Source: Coraliomargarita sinensis
GTDB lineage: Bacteria; Verrucomicrobiota; Verrucomicrobiia; Opitutales; Coraliomargaritaceae
Direction of reading: 5' to 3'
DNA length: 64,000 nt
NCBI RefSeq assembly: GCF_003185655.1
Contig: NZ_QHJQ01000004.1
Coordinates: forward strand, 186,001-250,000
Below, piece after piece: positions 45,693 through 55,684 of this stretch. The first letter of the stretch is position 1, and each line of letters begins with the position of its first letter. The position numbers and the translations under genes were made by a program. The notes beneath the pieces are model-generated. The model had not been told where the DNA came from, made no database searches, and saw nothing but the letters and a program-made list of their open reading frames with translations.

Positions 45693-48662
45693 ATGACCAA
45701 ACCACTTTGCCTTATCTTCCGTTTTCTTGCCATAGCATTCATTTTGCTCGGTGCATCCTGTCGGCTGGCAGACAGGCATTCGGGGGCCCGTCACACCAGC
45801 AGCACGCTCAAGCAGGAGAACTTTGAAAATCCCCCTCTGGAGGCGCGGCCCTCGGCTCTCTGGACCTGGATGAACGCGCATGTGGATCGGGACCAACTCA
45901 CGCATGAACTGGAAGAGATGAAAGACAAAGGGATGCGCGGCGCCATTATATGGGATATGGGCGCGCTCATTGATCCGGAAAAGCTCATCCCGGAGGGCCC
46001 CGCCTATCTGGGGCCGGAGTCCCTGGAGAACATCCACCACGCAATCAAGGAAGCCGGTCGCCTCGGGCTGGAGATGGGTATCTCCGGCGCCAGCAGTTGG
46101 AACTCGGGAGGGCCGTGGATTGAACCGGAGCTTGGTTGCCAGACACTCGCCTGGACGAGCACCGAGGTAAGCGGGCCGAAAGCGCTTAACCTGAAGCTAC
46201 CGCTCCCGGAGGAGACGCGGAACCCGACCCGCAGACTTGCGGTGATTGCCATCCCAAGCGGTCAGGGCCCTATCGAGACCGACCAGGCCTACCGACTCGA
46301 CGGGAATGTGGATGCGGACGGCATACTCGCCTGGGACATGCCGGAAGGAGATTGGGAAATCATCCATTTTGTCAGCACGCACACCGGGCAGGGCTTGATG
46401 TGTCCGAGCCCGAACTCCCATGGTCCGATGATTGACCATCTCAGCGCCGAGGCCACTCGCAAGCATATCGGGCATGTTCTGAAGACCATTACTGAAGACG
46501 GGGAAGACCTTGGCGCGCTCAAGACCCTTTTTCTCGATAGCTATGAGGTAAAAACGCCGATCGACTGGACACCTGTGTTTTCAACTGCTTTTCAAGAAGC
46601 CTACGCTTATGACCCGCTGCCCTGGCTGCCGGTGTTGGCCGGAAAAACCGTGGTCAACGAAGACCTGAGCCAGCGCTTCCGGCACGACTATGGTAAACTG
46701 GTCAGCGACCTCGCGATCGAGAACCACTACGCACTGGCGAATGACATCGCCAATGAGCACGGTTTGCAACTGCTGGCTGAAGCCGGCCATGGTGGCTATG
46801 CGCGCTTTGATACCCTGAAGGCACTCGGTGCGGTGGATATTCCGATGGGTGAATTCTGGAACCACCGCAAGAACTGGTGCACCAAGGAAGCGGCCAGTGC
46901 GGCCAATCTATATGGCAAGAAGTTCGTCAATGCCGAGTCGATGACCGGCTGGCAGCACTGGCAGGACGGCCCGCAGGCCTACAAGCGGCTCACGGATATC
47001 GCCTTCTGCGCAGGGCTCAACCAAATTACCTTCCATACCTTTGCCCACCAACCTCCGGGGTCCGGCCTGCCCGGTTATGCCTATCACGCTGGCGAGCATT
47101 TTAACGTCAACCTGACTTGGTGGCCCCAAGCTCGCCCGCTGCTCGACGCGCTTTCGCGCAGCTCGTATCTGCTGCAACAGGGCACCTTCGTAGCCGATGT
47201 CGTCGCCTACTACGGCGACGGCGCACCCAACCTGGTGCCCGCCCGTCGACTGACGCCGACCATCGAGCCAAGGTGGACGGATGACAAATGCCTGCACTGC
47301 GGCACGCCGAAACCGGTCGACCTCTCGACGCTCGGACAGTCACATGACTACGATTATTTAAACCAGGAAATCCTCATCGAGCAAATGGAAGTCCGGGATG
47401 GTAAACTCGTTTTACCCAGCGGGATGGAATACCGCTTACTGGTTTTACCGAAATCCCGTTCGATCTCGCTGGCCAGCCTTAAGAAAATCGAGCAACTCGT
47501 TCGCGAAGGCGCCACGGTAACAGGCGCCAAGCCACTGCGCTCCAACAGCATGGCACACTACCCGGACTGCGACCTGCAAGTGCGCACCCTTGCCGATAAG
47601 CTGTGGGGTGATTGTGATGGCAACCGGGTCAAGAGCCATCGCTACGGCAAAGGACAAATTTTCTGGAATGTTCCGCTCAACGAAGTGCTTGCCCGCATCG
47701 GTGTTGTCCCCGACTTCACCGTCGAAGGGATCGACAATTCCGGCCGGAAGATCGACTACATCCACCGCAGTACCGGGAAGCAGGAAATCTACTTCATCTG
47801 CAACACAAGCGATGATGCCCTCCGTTTCCAAGCGGGCTTCCGGGTGGGCGAAGGCTACGTGCCGAGCTTCTGGAATGCGGAAGACGGCCGAGTCTCTCCA
47901 TGTTATGAATACAAACAGAAGGATGGCCGAACCTACCTGCCCCTCGACCTCGCACCGGCGGAATCTGTGTTCGTGGTCTTCACTCAGCAAAAAGCAAAGG
48001 AGCACTTTGTCACGATCGACCGGCCCCTTGGTGCTGAACTCAAAGTCCTCAATCTCTCGCATGAAAGCGCCACCGCTCATGTCTGGCAGGCCGGCAGTTA
48101 TGCCTTCCGGACTTCGCATGGCCGCAACGGCCGTTGGGAAGTAGAAACGGATCCGCAAGTCCAAACCATCGATGGGCCATGGCAGCTACGCTTTCCCCTG
48201 AACCGCGGGGCACCCGATGCAGTGAAGCTACCACAGCTTGTCGACTGGACGCGGCATCCGGAGGCGGGAGTGAAATACTTCTCCGGCACAGCCACTTACG
48301 AGAAATCCTTCGACTTAGCGCAAACACCCGATGACGGGACCCCGCTCATCCTTGATCTTGGCAAGGTAAAAGAGGTCGCCGTCGTCCGGGTCAACGGCAA
48401 AGAAGCCGGAACTCTCTGGAAAGAACCCTACCGGATCGATATCGCCGAGTTGGTCCGCGGCGGGCAGAACAAGCTGGAGGTTAAAGTCACCAACGTGTGG
48501 AACAACCGCCTGGTCGGTGACACGAGGAGCGCCGGAAAAAAGAAGATCACGAAGACGAACATCAGCCGCCTCTTTGAGCCGGATTCCCCCCTCCTACCCT
48601 CTGGCCTGATGGGGCCGGTGACGCTCTCGGCGCCCGTCTTGGTCGATGCAGTATGGGAGTAG
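45693..48662 (+). CDS. GH106-like alpha-L-rhamnosidase, exported
   Basis: A 989-residue exported glycosidase. The N-terminal signal (LAIAFILLGASCRLAD) has a Cys near residue 23, so a lipoprotein is possible although the lipobox is weak. The catalytic part starts with the family hallmark ARPSALWTWMNAHVDRDQLT then LEEMKDKGMRGAIIWDMG, and includes SWNSGGPWIEPELG, LFLDSYEV and AEAGHGGYARFDTLKALG. A C-terminal GH2-like sugar-binding sandwich ends TNVWNNRLVGDTR then LLPSGLMGPVTLS, typical of GH106. Substrate is likely rhamnosylated glycan (pectin rhamnogalacturonan, ulvan or flavonoid). It is 356 bp upstream of the methyltransferase gene; a GH78-like enzyme lies further on, consistent with a rhamnose theme. 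Confidence 0.85.
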   Translation: MTKPLCLIFRFLAIAFILLGASCRLADRHSGARHTSSTLKQENFENPPLEARPSALWTWMNAHVDRDQLTHELEEMKDKGMRGAIIWDMGALIDPEKLIPEGPAYLGPESLENIHHAIKEAGRLGLEMGISGASSWNSGGPWIEPELGCQTLAWTSTEVSGPKALNLKLPLPEETRNPTRRLAVIAIPSGQGPIETDQAYRLDGNVDADGILAWDMPEGDWEIIHFVSTHTGQGLMCPSPNSHGPMIDHLSAEATRKHIGHVLKTITEDGEDLGALKTLFLDSYEVKTPIDWTPVFSTAFQEAYAYDPLPWLPVLAGKTVVNEDLSQRFRHDYGKLVSDLAIENHYALANDIANEHGLQLLAEAGHGGYARFDTLKALGAVDIPMGEFWNHRKNWCTKEAASAANLYGKKFVNAESMTGWQHWQDGPQAYKRLTDIAFCAGLNQITFHTFAHQPPGSGLPGYAYHAGEHFNVNLTWWPQARPLLDALSRSSYLLQQGTFVADVVAYYGDGAPNLVPARRLTPTIEPRWTDDKCLHCGTPKPVDLSTLGQSHDYDYLNQEILIEQMEVRDGKLVLPSGMEYRLLVLPKSRSISLASLKKIEQLVREGATVTGAKPLRSNSMAHYPDCDLQVRTLADKLWGDCDGNRVKSHRYGKGQIFWNVPLNEVLARIGVVPDFTVEGIDNSGRKIDYIHRSTGKQEIYFICNTSDDALRFQAGFRVGEGYVPSFWNAEDGRVSPCYEYKQKDGRTYLPLDLAPAESVFVVFTQQKAKEHFVTIDRPLGAELKVLNLSHESATAHVWQAGSYAFRTSHGRNGRWEVETDPQVQTIDGPWQLRFPLNRGAPDAVKLPQLVDWTRHPEAGVKYFSGTATYEKSFDLAQTPDDGTPLILDLGKVKEVAVVRVNGKEAGTLWKEPYRIDIAELVRGGQNKLEVKVTNVWNNRLVGDTRSAGKKKITKTNISRLFEPDSPLLPSGLMGPVTLSAPVLVDAVWE

Positions 48663-49017
48663 GGTCTTTCATTTTGTTTTCTCTAGAAAGCGATCACTAC
48701 CCGGAATCAAAAAACTTCCAACTCATGCCGTTTCTTTTCAATCAGGTTGAGTCCCAAAGAAGCGCTTAAGCAAAGGGATTTGCAGGCTTCTACCGGATGC
48801 CGGCCGATCATGACACCGGCAGTGCCAAGGGAACGCGGCTTGACAGATAATTGTCGGTGATGGCGTTTTAACCCGCTTAGAACACTATTAACGATTCGCC
48901 ACCACTTTTTGCAAAACAGGGATATGGGGTTGCCCTTGGTTCCCTTTGCCACCCGGCGTTGAACGAATGGGTTCAGGATAAAAATTAGAAACAAGATGCC
49001 ACGGGGAAACACGAAGG
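48663..49017 (+). other. Gap between the GH106 and methyltransferase genes
   Basis: 355 bp with a minus-strand ORF that has no motif; no terminator with a T-tract is visible. The region likely carries the promoter of the methyltransferase gene. Confidence 0.4.
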
Positions 49018-50088
49018 ATGCAGACCACTCTCATGAATGACAATACGGCCATCCAATTCCGCCACCTCAAGCGACTTACCCATGCTGAGTCGGCCACCGC
49101 CACGAGTGTGCAGGCCCTCATGGACATGGCAACCGGGTACTGGCAGGCGGCGGCTCTCTCGGCGGCTGTTGAAATCGGGGTCTTTTCCTGCATTTCGGGT
49201 TCAACCGCAACTGCGGTGACGATTGCCGAAAGCTGCCAAGCCGACCCGGCCTGCATGGCCGACTTGCTCGATGCCTTAACCGGCCTTGGGATTTTGGACA
49301 AGGAAGACGCGACCTACCGCCTGAACGCAAAGTTTGCCCCCTACTTGAACCCCGAAAGCCCGACCTGCATGTTGGGTGCGCTGCAGTACAACAGCAAACT
49401 CTACTCGCTCTGGGGCAAGCTGGCGAAATGCGTCAAAAGCGGGACACCAGCGGCCCCGCCAGAGGCCCACCTCGGGGGCAACCCGGAGGCGACACGAGAG
49501 TTCGTCATGGCGATGCATGCACGCGCGCTGGGCATCGCTCCCATGATTCTGCCGACGCTGCCCGTCGAACCCGACGCCAGGCTCCTCGATGTGGGAAGCG
49601 GACCGGGCACTTTCAGCCGTATGCTTGCCGAGCGTTCCCCGATGCTGAAAGTCACCCAATTTGACCTGCCGCACATCCTTTTCCACGCTGGCCAACTCAC
49701 CGAGAGCAGCACCGCGCGGGAACAAATCGAATTTGTGGCGGGAGATTACCGGGAGACTTCCCTACCCGACGGTCATGACGCCATCCTTTACTGCGGCGCG
49801 CTTCATCAGGAAACGCCCGAAACGGCAAAAAAGTTGTTACGTAAATTCCGCGACGCGCTACCGAGCCGCGGCCGACTTATAATCGTCGATCTCATGACCG
49901 AACCGGGCCGGGCCACTCCTGTGTTCGGCGCCTTGTTTTCGTTAAATATGAAGCTCTTTAATCCGGGGGCGCAGGTTTACTCCACCGATCAGGTCGACAC
50001 CCTGCTCACGGAAGCCGGTTTTGATTCGATCACTCACGAGGCTCTGGAACCGAGCCCCTACTATTGCACGACATGCATCAAATCATGA
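49018..50088 (+). CDS. SAM-dependent O-methyltransferase (plant/ASMT-like fold)
   Basis: A 356-residue cytoplasmic methyltransferase. An N-terminal dimerisation/winged-helix part (about 30-110: MATGYWQAAALSAAVEIGVF, MADLLDALTGLGILDKED) is followed by the SAM domain: LLDVGSGPGTFSRMLAE near 188-204 and DAILYCGALHQETPETA near 254. This is the layout of hydroxyindole/acetylserotonin and small-molecule O-methyltransferases. The stop overlaps the next start (ATGA at 50085), implying translational coupling to the SASA/DUF6288 chimera. Substrate unknown, and its partner suggests a surface or glycan-related compound. Confidence 0.86.
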   Translation: MQTTLMNDNTAIQFRHLKRLTHAESATATSVQALMDMATGYWQAAALSAAVEIGVFSCISGSTATAVTIAESCQADPACMADLLDALTGLGILDKEDATYRLNAKFAPYLNPESPTCMLGALQYNSKLYSLWGKLAKCVKSGTPAAPPEAHLGGNPEATREFVMAMHARALGIAPMILPTLPVEPDARLLDVGSGPGTFSRMLAERSPMLKVTQFDLPHILFHAGQLTESSTAREQIEFVAGDYRETSLPDGHDAILYCGALHQETPETAKKLLRKFRDALPSRGRLIIVDLMTEPGRATPVFGALFSLNMKLFNPGAQVYSTDQVDTLLTEAGFDSITHEALEPSPYYCTTCIKS

Positions 50089-53000
50089 ATACGATGAAAA
50101 AAATTCTCGCAGTAAGCGTCGTTTTACTGGCGATGGGTTCGGCGCTTTTCGCCGGCGAACTCCGGTTGAGCCGACACTACACGAGCGATATGGTGTTGCA
50201 GCGGGAGAAACCGGTGCTGATCCGCGGCTTTGCCGAAAAAGGAAGCGAGGTCACCATCACCTTTTCGGGACAAACCAAAGAGACCAAAACAAATGAAAAA
50301 GGTGAATGGTCCGTCACGCTCGACCCCATGTCCGCTTCGGCCGAAGGCCGTGAGCTCACGTGTCGGATACCAGCCACCGGAGAAAAGGTCGTGCTGGAGA
50401 ATGTGGTTGTAGGGGACGTGTTCGTCTTTGCCCGGCAGAGAACCATCGATGTCAGCCTCGGACGTGATGAGGCCGGCAAGAAAGCGGCGTCAGATGTCGC
50501 TTCCGTAAGAGTGATCAAAATCAAGACTGTCCCGGCTTACGATTTGCAACCGGATCTGGCAAAAGAAGCCACCAGCGGATGGACCCCCCTCAGCAAGGAA
50601 GCTGCACTCAGCATGGATGCCGCCGCTTTCTACATGGCAAGGGATCTCGCCGGAACGGCGGACGTGCCCGTTGGGATCATCGACATCAATCTGGGCCGCC
50701 ACTTCCCCATCGGCTGGATGAGCAGAGAAGCCCTGCTCGAGACCGGCAAAGTCTTCCCCGGTAAGGGGAACCGCGTCAACGGGATGATCGAAATGATGGA
50801 CAACTACGCCAACCCTGACGAGCAGCAGAAGTACAAGGACTCACAGCGGCTTTATCCCCGCCCCCCTGCCAAAGAGGACGCACGTTTTCCGGCCGCAGGG
50901 TATAACGCCGTCCTGCACCCCCTGCGTGGGTTAGCGGTTCGAGCGCTGCTGCTGCAGCTTGGTAACAATTATACCTACTATCCTTACGCCGTGCTTGAAC
51001 GGGAAGGCGAACACACCAATCGACGCTTTGCCGCTCAAGCCTTCGACGATTGCTACCTGGTCCGTAAATGGTGTCTTTATCTGGCCCCGACGACGACGCC
51101 CAGGCTGCCGAACGAGTGGCGTGACGTCTTCGGCGACGCCACCCTCCCCATTGGCTGGATCACCCCGCCGGGATCGGATCTGGATACATTGGGTCGCCAC
51201 CATAGGGAGATGCGTGAACTCCAACGCCAAGCCGCAGAAAAGGAAGAAGGCGTTGATCTAATTTTGCCGGGGACGGAAAACATCGACCTCAGCGCCCAGC
51301 CGGCAGATGACGAGCTTCTCGGCTCACGCTGCCTGGCCTGGCTGGAGGGAGCTGTTTACAAGCCGGACGAGGCGGCTCCCACCGGACCGCTCTTTGAGCG
51401 GGTCGAGTTGAAGGGTTCCACCGCACAGGTCTTTTTCAAGAAGGGGACGGCCAAAGGCCTCAAGGCGGATGAAGATGCTTTGGATTACTTTGAAGTCGCC
51501 GCGGCCACTGTCAGCGAAAACCCCAATATAGCTACCAACGGCAATCTGATCTATACCCCGGCAAAGGCAACGATCGACGGAAAGACCATACGTCTCTCCT
51601 CGGATACGGTCCAAGAGATTGCCTATGTGCGCTACAACTGGAGGGAGAAACCCGACCAGGGCCTGACCGCCGCAAACGGCCTGCCGGCATTTCCTTTCAG
51701 TACCGATGGAACCCCCTTCCCCGAGCGCATCGATACCAGCGGTGAAGAGAAACTGCCACCCGAGTTTTTTATGTCCATCGCCGATTGGGATAACGAAGGC
51801 CCCGTTATCTATGACGGCAATCTGAGGACCAGCCTGGACGATGGAGACGCGATGGGCCCGACCGGTATTCTGGCAACCATTGCCTACCGGCAGAATCTCT
51901 TTGTCAACAACACCTATGCGGGCTCCCCGGCAGAAGGAAAGCTCTTCCACGGGGACTTCATCTATGGCGTAAACGGCAAGCCGTTTGGGAAAAACGTGAA
52001 GGCTGACCTGGCCGAAGCGATCGTCCTGGCAGAAACGGAGGAGGCCAACGGGATCCTCAGCCTGAATGTGTTGCGCGATGAAAAAAAGACGACCGTCGAT
52101 ATCCAGCTTGAGGTGCTCGGAAGCTATAGCGAAACGTCCCCTTACAATTGCCCCAAGACGAACCGTATTGTGGCCGAGGCCGAAGCCCGTCTCGCGAGGG
52201 CCGGTGGACCAAAGGGCGGGGGTGGAAGAATGGGACATCCCGTTTTCAGTAACGCCGAAGCCATGTTCCTGCTGGCCGCCGGCACACCGGAGTACCAGGG
52301 CCTGGTGCGACGCCATGTCTACAAACGGATTGCAACTACCGACCTCAGCAAACCAATAGACCCCAACGGCAGGGATTCTCAGGGCGGACCGTGGGATCTT
52401 TCAGCCGATATGCTTCTGATTGCGGAATACTATTTGGCAACTGGTGACAGGAATGTTCTTCCCTACCTCAAGCATAAGTGTGACAGCCTGACTTCCATTC
52501 AGATTCGTCATCCCGACGAGGAAGGCCCCTGGCCCGAAGTGCAAAACATCGGCCAGATGGGCGGATGGCGTCATAATTTTTATGGCAGAGCCACCTACGG
52601 CACGATGCCGGCGGTCGGTGTCCCTGCAGTGCTCGGCTACCATCTGGCCAAAGAAGCGGGGGTCGAATACAACCCCGTCGGCTACGAGCGAGCCGTCCAC
52701 TGGTTCCACCACAACGGCGCCCAAATCGGAAGTATTGTCTATGGGTATTTCAAGGAACCCAGAACAAGCCGCAAGCCCATCGACCCGGACAAACTGGCAG
52801 CCGGGAAGCTTGATCCCGGCAACGGAGGCGTTGCCGGCGCCGCCATTCTGTATGACCTTCGCGGAAACGAGGAGATCGCCAAGATCAATTCCTATTTCGC
52901 AACCCATTCCTACAACAACACCTATTATGCACACGGCGGCCACTTCTGGGCCAACCTCTACACCCCGCTTGGCGCTAAAGTAGACGGCAGGGAATCCTTT

Positions 53001-54056
53001 CAGTTCTTCATGAAGGGCTATCGCGATTACGCAACCATCAAACGGATGCCCGACTACAGCCGTGAGCAGGGATATAGTCATTACTTGGCCGATGTCGCTC
53101 CAAGGGAGCGTCTACGCATTCTCGGCGCACACGAATCTGTCTTTAGTGCTAATCCGCCAGAGGCTTTGCAAGCTGCCCTGGAGGCCTACTACAAACGCGA
53201 CTACGGTGCTTGCGAGAAGGCCGTGAGTGCACTCCTGGCAACGGGAAGACTGAAGGGGCTGGATCTGAAAAAGGCAGAGCAACTTCGGGACGCGGCCGTT
53301 CTGATCCAGGAGAGCATTGCCCTCGACCTGGCCAGGCTACACAGGCTGATCTCCGAGAAAAAACCCTACGAAGCCGGACTTGACCTGACCCAGCTCAAAG
53401 CGGTGATGCCGGAAAGCAGTGCTGAGCTGGCCGCCATCGAGGCGGCTTTGGCTCAACCGGAGATGGAGAAACTCGTCCGGGATGACAAAAGGCGGCTCAA
53501 GGCCTATCAGGAATCCCTGGCCCTCAAACTTTCTGCAGATAAGAAAGAAGAAGGCAGTCCGGGGTGGCTGGAGATTGTCAGTCAAAGCCAGGGGAGATAT
53601 GCCATACGTTCCGAAAACCCCACGCCTTCAATCTGGCGCATGAAGGTTGTCGAGTCGGCCCAACAGGCTCCCGAGGGATGGACCGGGCCCGGCTTTGACG
53701 ACAGCGACTGGAGCGAGGTAACCCTTCCCATCAATTGGCGGGAAAACCATACGATACTCCTTCGTACTCCCTTTGATATCGAAGACCCCGCCGCTGTAAA
53801 AGCGCTGCGCTTCAACCAATTCGCAAAGCACCTGAGTCACATGAAGGTGTTCATCAATGGCCGAGCCGTCGCCAAGATCAGCGCCGTCAGCGGCGGCAGG
53901 GAAGTCGGCATTCCCCTGAATGATCATGCCCTGAAACTTCTCAAGAAAGGCAGGAACACCCTTTCCGCAACCTACAAGAATCACCTGCGCTGGGGCGGAC
54001 GGGGGCGCCCCGACGGTGGGGGGCTCAACATCACCCTTGAGATGCAGGAAAAGTAG
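50085..54056 (+). CDS. Pseudo-sialate O-acetylesterase/DUF6288 chimera, exported
   Basis: A 1323-residue exported protein. After a signal peptide (AVSVVLLAMGSALFAG) comes a SASA-like esterase portion (about 30-430), recognisable from LRLSRHYTSDMVLQREKPVL, KGEWSVTL, VGIIDINLGRHFPIGW, NEWRDVFGD and LLGSRCLAWLEGAVY. The catalytic GQSNM is replaced by ARQRT (116-120), and the D-x-H dyad by Asp401-Leu-Ser403, so acetylesterase activity is probably lost. A DUF6288 section follows: a PDZ-like part (about 569-700, SPAEGKLFHGDFIYGVNGKP), then an alpha/alpha-toroid (about 715-1040). The C-terminus (1171-1323) is a jelly-roll-like module with FDDSDWSEVTLP. Start 50085 gives a 4-bp overlap with the methyltransferase gene. 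Function unknown. Confidence 0.84.
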   Translation: MNTMKKILAVSVVLLAMGSALFAGELRLSRHYTSDMVLQREKPVLIRGFAEKGSEVTITFSGQTKETKTNEKGEWSVTLDPMSASAEGRELTCRIPATGEKVVLENVVVGDVFVFARQRTIDVSLGRDEAGKKAASDVASVRVIKIKTVPAYDLQPDLAKEATSGWTPLSKEAALSMDAAAFYMARDLAGTADVPVGIIDINLGRHFPIGWMSREALLETGKVFPGKGNRVNGMIEMMDNYANPDEQQKYKDSQRLYPRPPAKEDARFPAAGYNAVLHPLRGLAVRALLLQLGNNYTYYPYAVLEREGEHTNRRFAAQAFDDCYLVRKWCLYLAPTTTPRLPNEWRDVFGDATLPIGWITPPGSDLDTLGRHHREMRELQRQAAEKEEGVDLILPGTENIDLSAQPADDELLGSRCLAWLEGAVYKPDEAAPTGPLFERVELKGSTAQVFFKKGTAKGLKADEDALDYFEVAAATVSENPNIATNGNLIYTPAKATIDGKTIRLSSDTVQEIAYVRYNWREKPDQGLTAANGLPAFPFSTDGTPFPERIDTSGEEKLPPEFFMSIADWDNEGPVIYDGNLRTSLDDGDAMGPTGILATIAYRQNLFVNNTYAGSPAEGKLFHGDFIYGVNGKPFGKNVKADLAEAIVLAETEEANGILSLNVLRDEKKTTVDIQLEVLGSYSETSPYNCPKTNRIVAEAEARLARAGGPKGGGGRMGHPVFSNAEAMFLLAAGTPEYQGLVRRHVYKRIATTDLSKPIDPNGRDSQGGPWDLSADMLLIAEYYLATGDRNVLPYLKHKCDSLTSIQIRHPDEEGPWPEVQNIGQMGGWRHNFYGRATYGTMPAVGVPAVLGYHLAKEAGVEYNPVGYERAVHWFHHNGAQIGSIVYGYFKEPRTSRKPIDPDKLAAGKLDPGNGGVAGAAILYDLRGNEEIAKINSYFATHSYNNTYYAHGGHFWANLYTPLGAKVDGRESFQFFMKGYRDYATIKRMPDYSREQGYSHYLADVAPRERLRILGAHESVFSANPPEALQAALEAYYKRDYGACEKAVSALLATGRLKGLDLKKAEQLRDAAVLIQESIALDLARLHRLISEKKPYEAGLDLTQLKAVMPESSAELAAIEAALAQPEMEKLVRDDKRRLKAYQESLALKLSADKKEEGSPGWLEIVSQSQGRYAIRSENPTPSIWRMKVVESAQQAPEGWTGPGFDDSDWSEVTLPINWRENHTILLRTPFDIEDPAAVKALRFNQFAKHLSHMKVFINGRAVAKISAVSGGREVGIPLNDHALKLLKKGRNTLSATYKNHLRWGGRGRPDGGGLNITLEMQEK

Positions 54057-54059
54057 AGC

Positions 54060-54869
54060 TCATTCTGCATCGAAGGGTGTGTATTTAGAGAAGACCAATT
54101 GAACCTTTGTGCCTAGCTCAGGGACATAATACTCATTGACGGCCATCCCCTGGTTTTTTCCGCGATAGGGATTAAGGGTTTTCTTGCCATATTGAATCAC
54201 CGAGTTTTGGTTGGCCCAGATGCCGACGACCGTACCGACGGAGTCGGCCGTATAGTGACGTTCACCATTATCCAGCATACGCAGCTTTGAACCTGTGAAA
54301 ACCCAGGCGCTGGATACGCCTTCAGGTACGTCTTCCCGAAACCCGCCCCTCTCGCCGTCGGCGCTTGCTTCACTGTTCCCGGTGTTTCTACGGAACATAT
54401 TCGCGATGTTTTCCCGCACCACTGAATCACCGATCGCCCACTCCACATCAATCCGAAGCAAGGACTTTTCAGCCTTCCGGGCGCTTCTCCACCACGTTTC
54501 CTTTAACCCGCCTGTCATAGGAAACGGTTCCAGCCCGACCAGCAACAAGGCTGTATGTAGAATCTCCGCTTTAACCTCCGTCACGAAAATCGATTCATGC
54601 TCGAAGGTGCCTTTACGGCATACCACGTACTCAAGAATCCCCGAGTCGAGACAGACCGTGGCGTCCATCCGTATTTCCTGGGTCTCGCGGTCAATCACCA
54701 AACCGGGAAATTTGAGTTCGGTTTCCGTTACGCGCAGATCCCCCTGCGGGAATTGACCTTCCCCTTTCCCCGAAGCCGCTTCCTTTGCGGGAAGTGACGC
54801 TCCCGTCATCATGCAAACGAGAAAGGCGCGCGAGAGTGAACCCCGTAGATGGTTTGGTTTTGCTGTCAT
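54060..54869 (-). CDS. YdjY-domain exported protein
   Basis: A 269-residue protein with a signal peptide (AFLVCMMTGASLPAK). The body matches the YdjY family (named after an E. coli protein): GLVIDRETQEIRMDATVCL, SGILEYVVCRKGTFEHESIF, AEILHTALLLVGLEPFPM. Cys residues in VCLDSGILEYVVC may be redox or metal linked. It is convergent with the chimera gene (3 bp between stops). Function is unknown in the family; a link to envelope iron-sulfur or ferredoxin-type proteins has been suggested for E. coli relatives, which nothing here supports. Confidence 0.75.
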   Translation of the reverse strand: MTAKPNHLRGSLSRAFLVCMMTGASLPAKEAASGKGEGQFPQGDLRVTETELKFPGLVIDRETQEIRMDATVCLDSGILEYVVCRKGTFEHESIFVTEVKAEILHTALLLVGLEPFPMTGGLKETWWRSARKAEKSLLRIDVEWAIGDSVVRENIANMFRRNTGNSEASADGERGGFREDVPEGVSSAWVFTGSKLRMLDNGERHYTADSVGTVVGIWANQNSVIQYGKKTLNPYRGKNQGMAVNEYYVPELGTKVQLVFSKYTPFDAE

Positions 54870-54893
54870 TGCGTTGTTTGGCGTCCTTTTATT

Positions 54894-55262
54894 TTATAGT
54901 TTCCCTAGGGCGACAGCACCCGGAAGGTATTGGCTGAATGGCGATGTGCCCGATCCGCTCATTGAGCGGGTATCGAGCCAAACCAAAGCTTTGACGAAAG
55001 GCCGCTTCATGAGGTGCCCTGACCCCGCTTCGTCATGCTCGGTCGCCTGCTCGCCGGTCAAATCCGCGCGCAGCCATGAGAGAGAATTAAAAGGGGTAAA
55101 ATAAAACCTCGCCGAGCAATCCGCAGACGCGTTCCCGAGTTCGCCACGAAGTTTTACTTCATTGCCCTCCGCTCCTGCTATAGAGGAGGTTGCGCCGAAT
55201 GCTAAAAGAAAGACCCGGACTGCATAAATGCGGCGTAAGGACGGTTTCAAGGAATGTCTCAT
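54894..55262 (-). CDS. Possible small exported protein or decayed gene
   Basis: A 122-codon ORF from the ATG at 55262 begins with a signal-peptide-like segment (YAVRVFLLAFGATSSIAGAE) and lies 24 bp upstream of the YdjY gene on the same strand. The later part has no domain pattern and overlaps a hairpin (CCGCTCATTGAGCGG). It could be an orphan small protein or the remains of a larger one. Confidence 0.3.
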   Translation of the reverse strand: MRHSLKPSLRRIYAVRVFLLAFGATSSIAGAEGNEVKLRGELGNASADCSARFYFTPFNSLSWLRADLTGEQATEHDEAGSGHLMKRPFVKALVWLDTRSMSGSGTSPFSQYLPGAVALGKL

Positions 55263-55684
55263 GTATATTTTTTGAAAATCTAGTTTGGCCGGATGATTGT
55301 CATGGTAATTAGAACCATGCACTATCCTTTCGGTTCGTTTTGTCCCATTAAAAATTACGCATCCTCCTGCATCTTTTCTATCATGTCAAAAAAGGGATCA
55401 CCTTGCAGCTGAAGTGTATAAACAGAGCGGCAAGAGCGCTGCTCCCGCAGGTTGAGCCAAGTAAAAAATACCTGGATGGCACGGCATAGAGGGCTAATTG
55501 CCATTTCCCACAATCCACATTATTCTTGTGGTCGTCTGTGCCTGGCAGGATAAGTAAAAAAACATCCTTTTCCCGGGATTTGCTCGATCACTTTTTGTAA
55601 TCTTAGCGTCCAAGAGATTCTCTTTACGGAACACGTGAAACGCATGAAACACGACGCGGTGGAAGCTCCCGGTTATTGTATTCA
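55263..55684 (+). other. Gap before the GH78-like gene
   Basis: 422 bp, presumed promoter region of the GH78-like gene; contains GC-rich short palindromes near 55430-55455 but no gene or recognised operator. Confidence 0.4.

Noticed and set aside
48707..49012. 101-codon minus-strand ORF before the methyltransferase gene
   Set aside because: No motif, and it occupies the probable promoter region of the methyltransferase gene.
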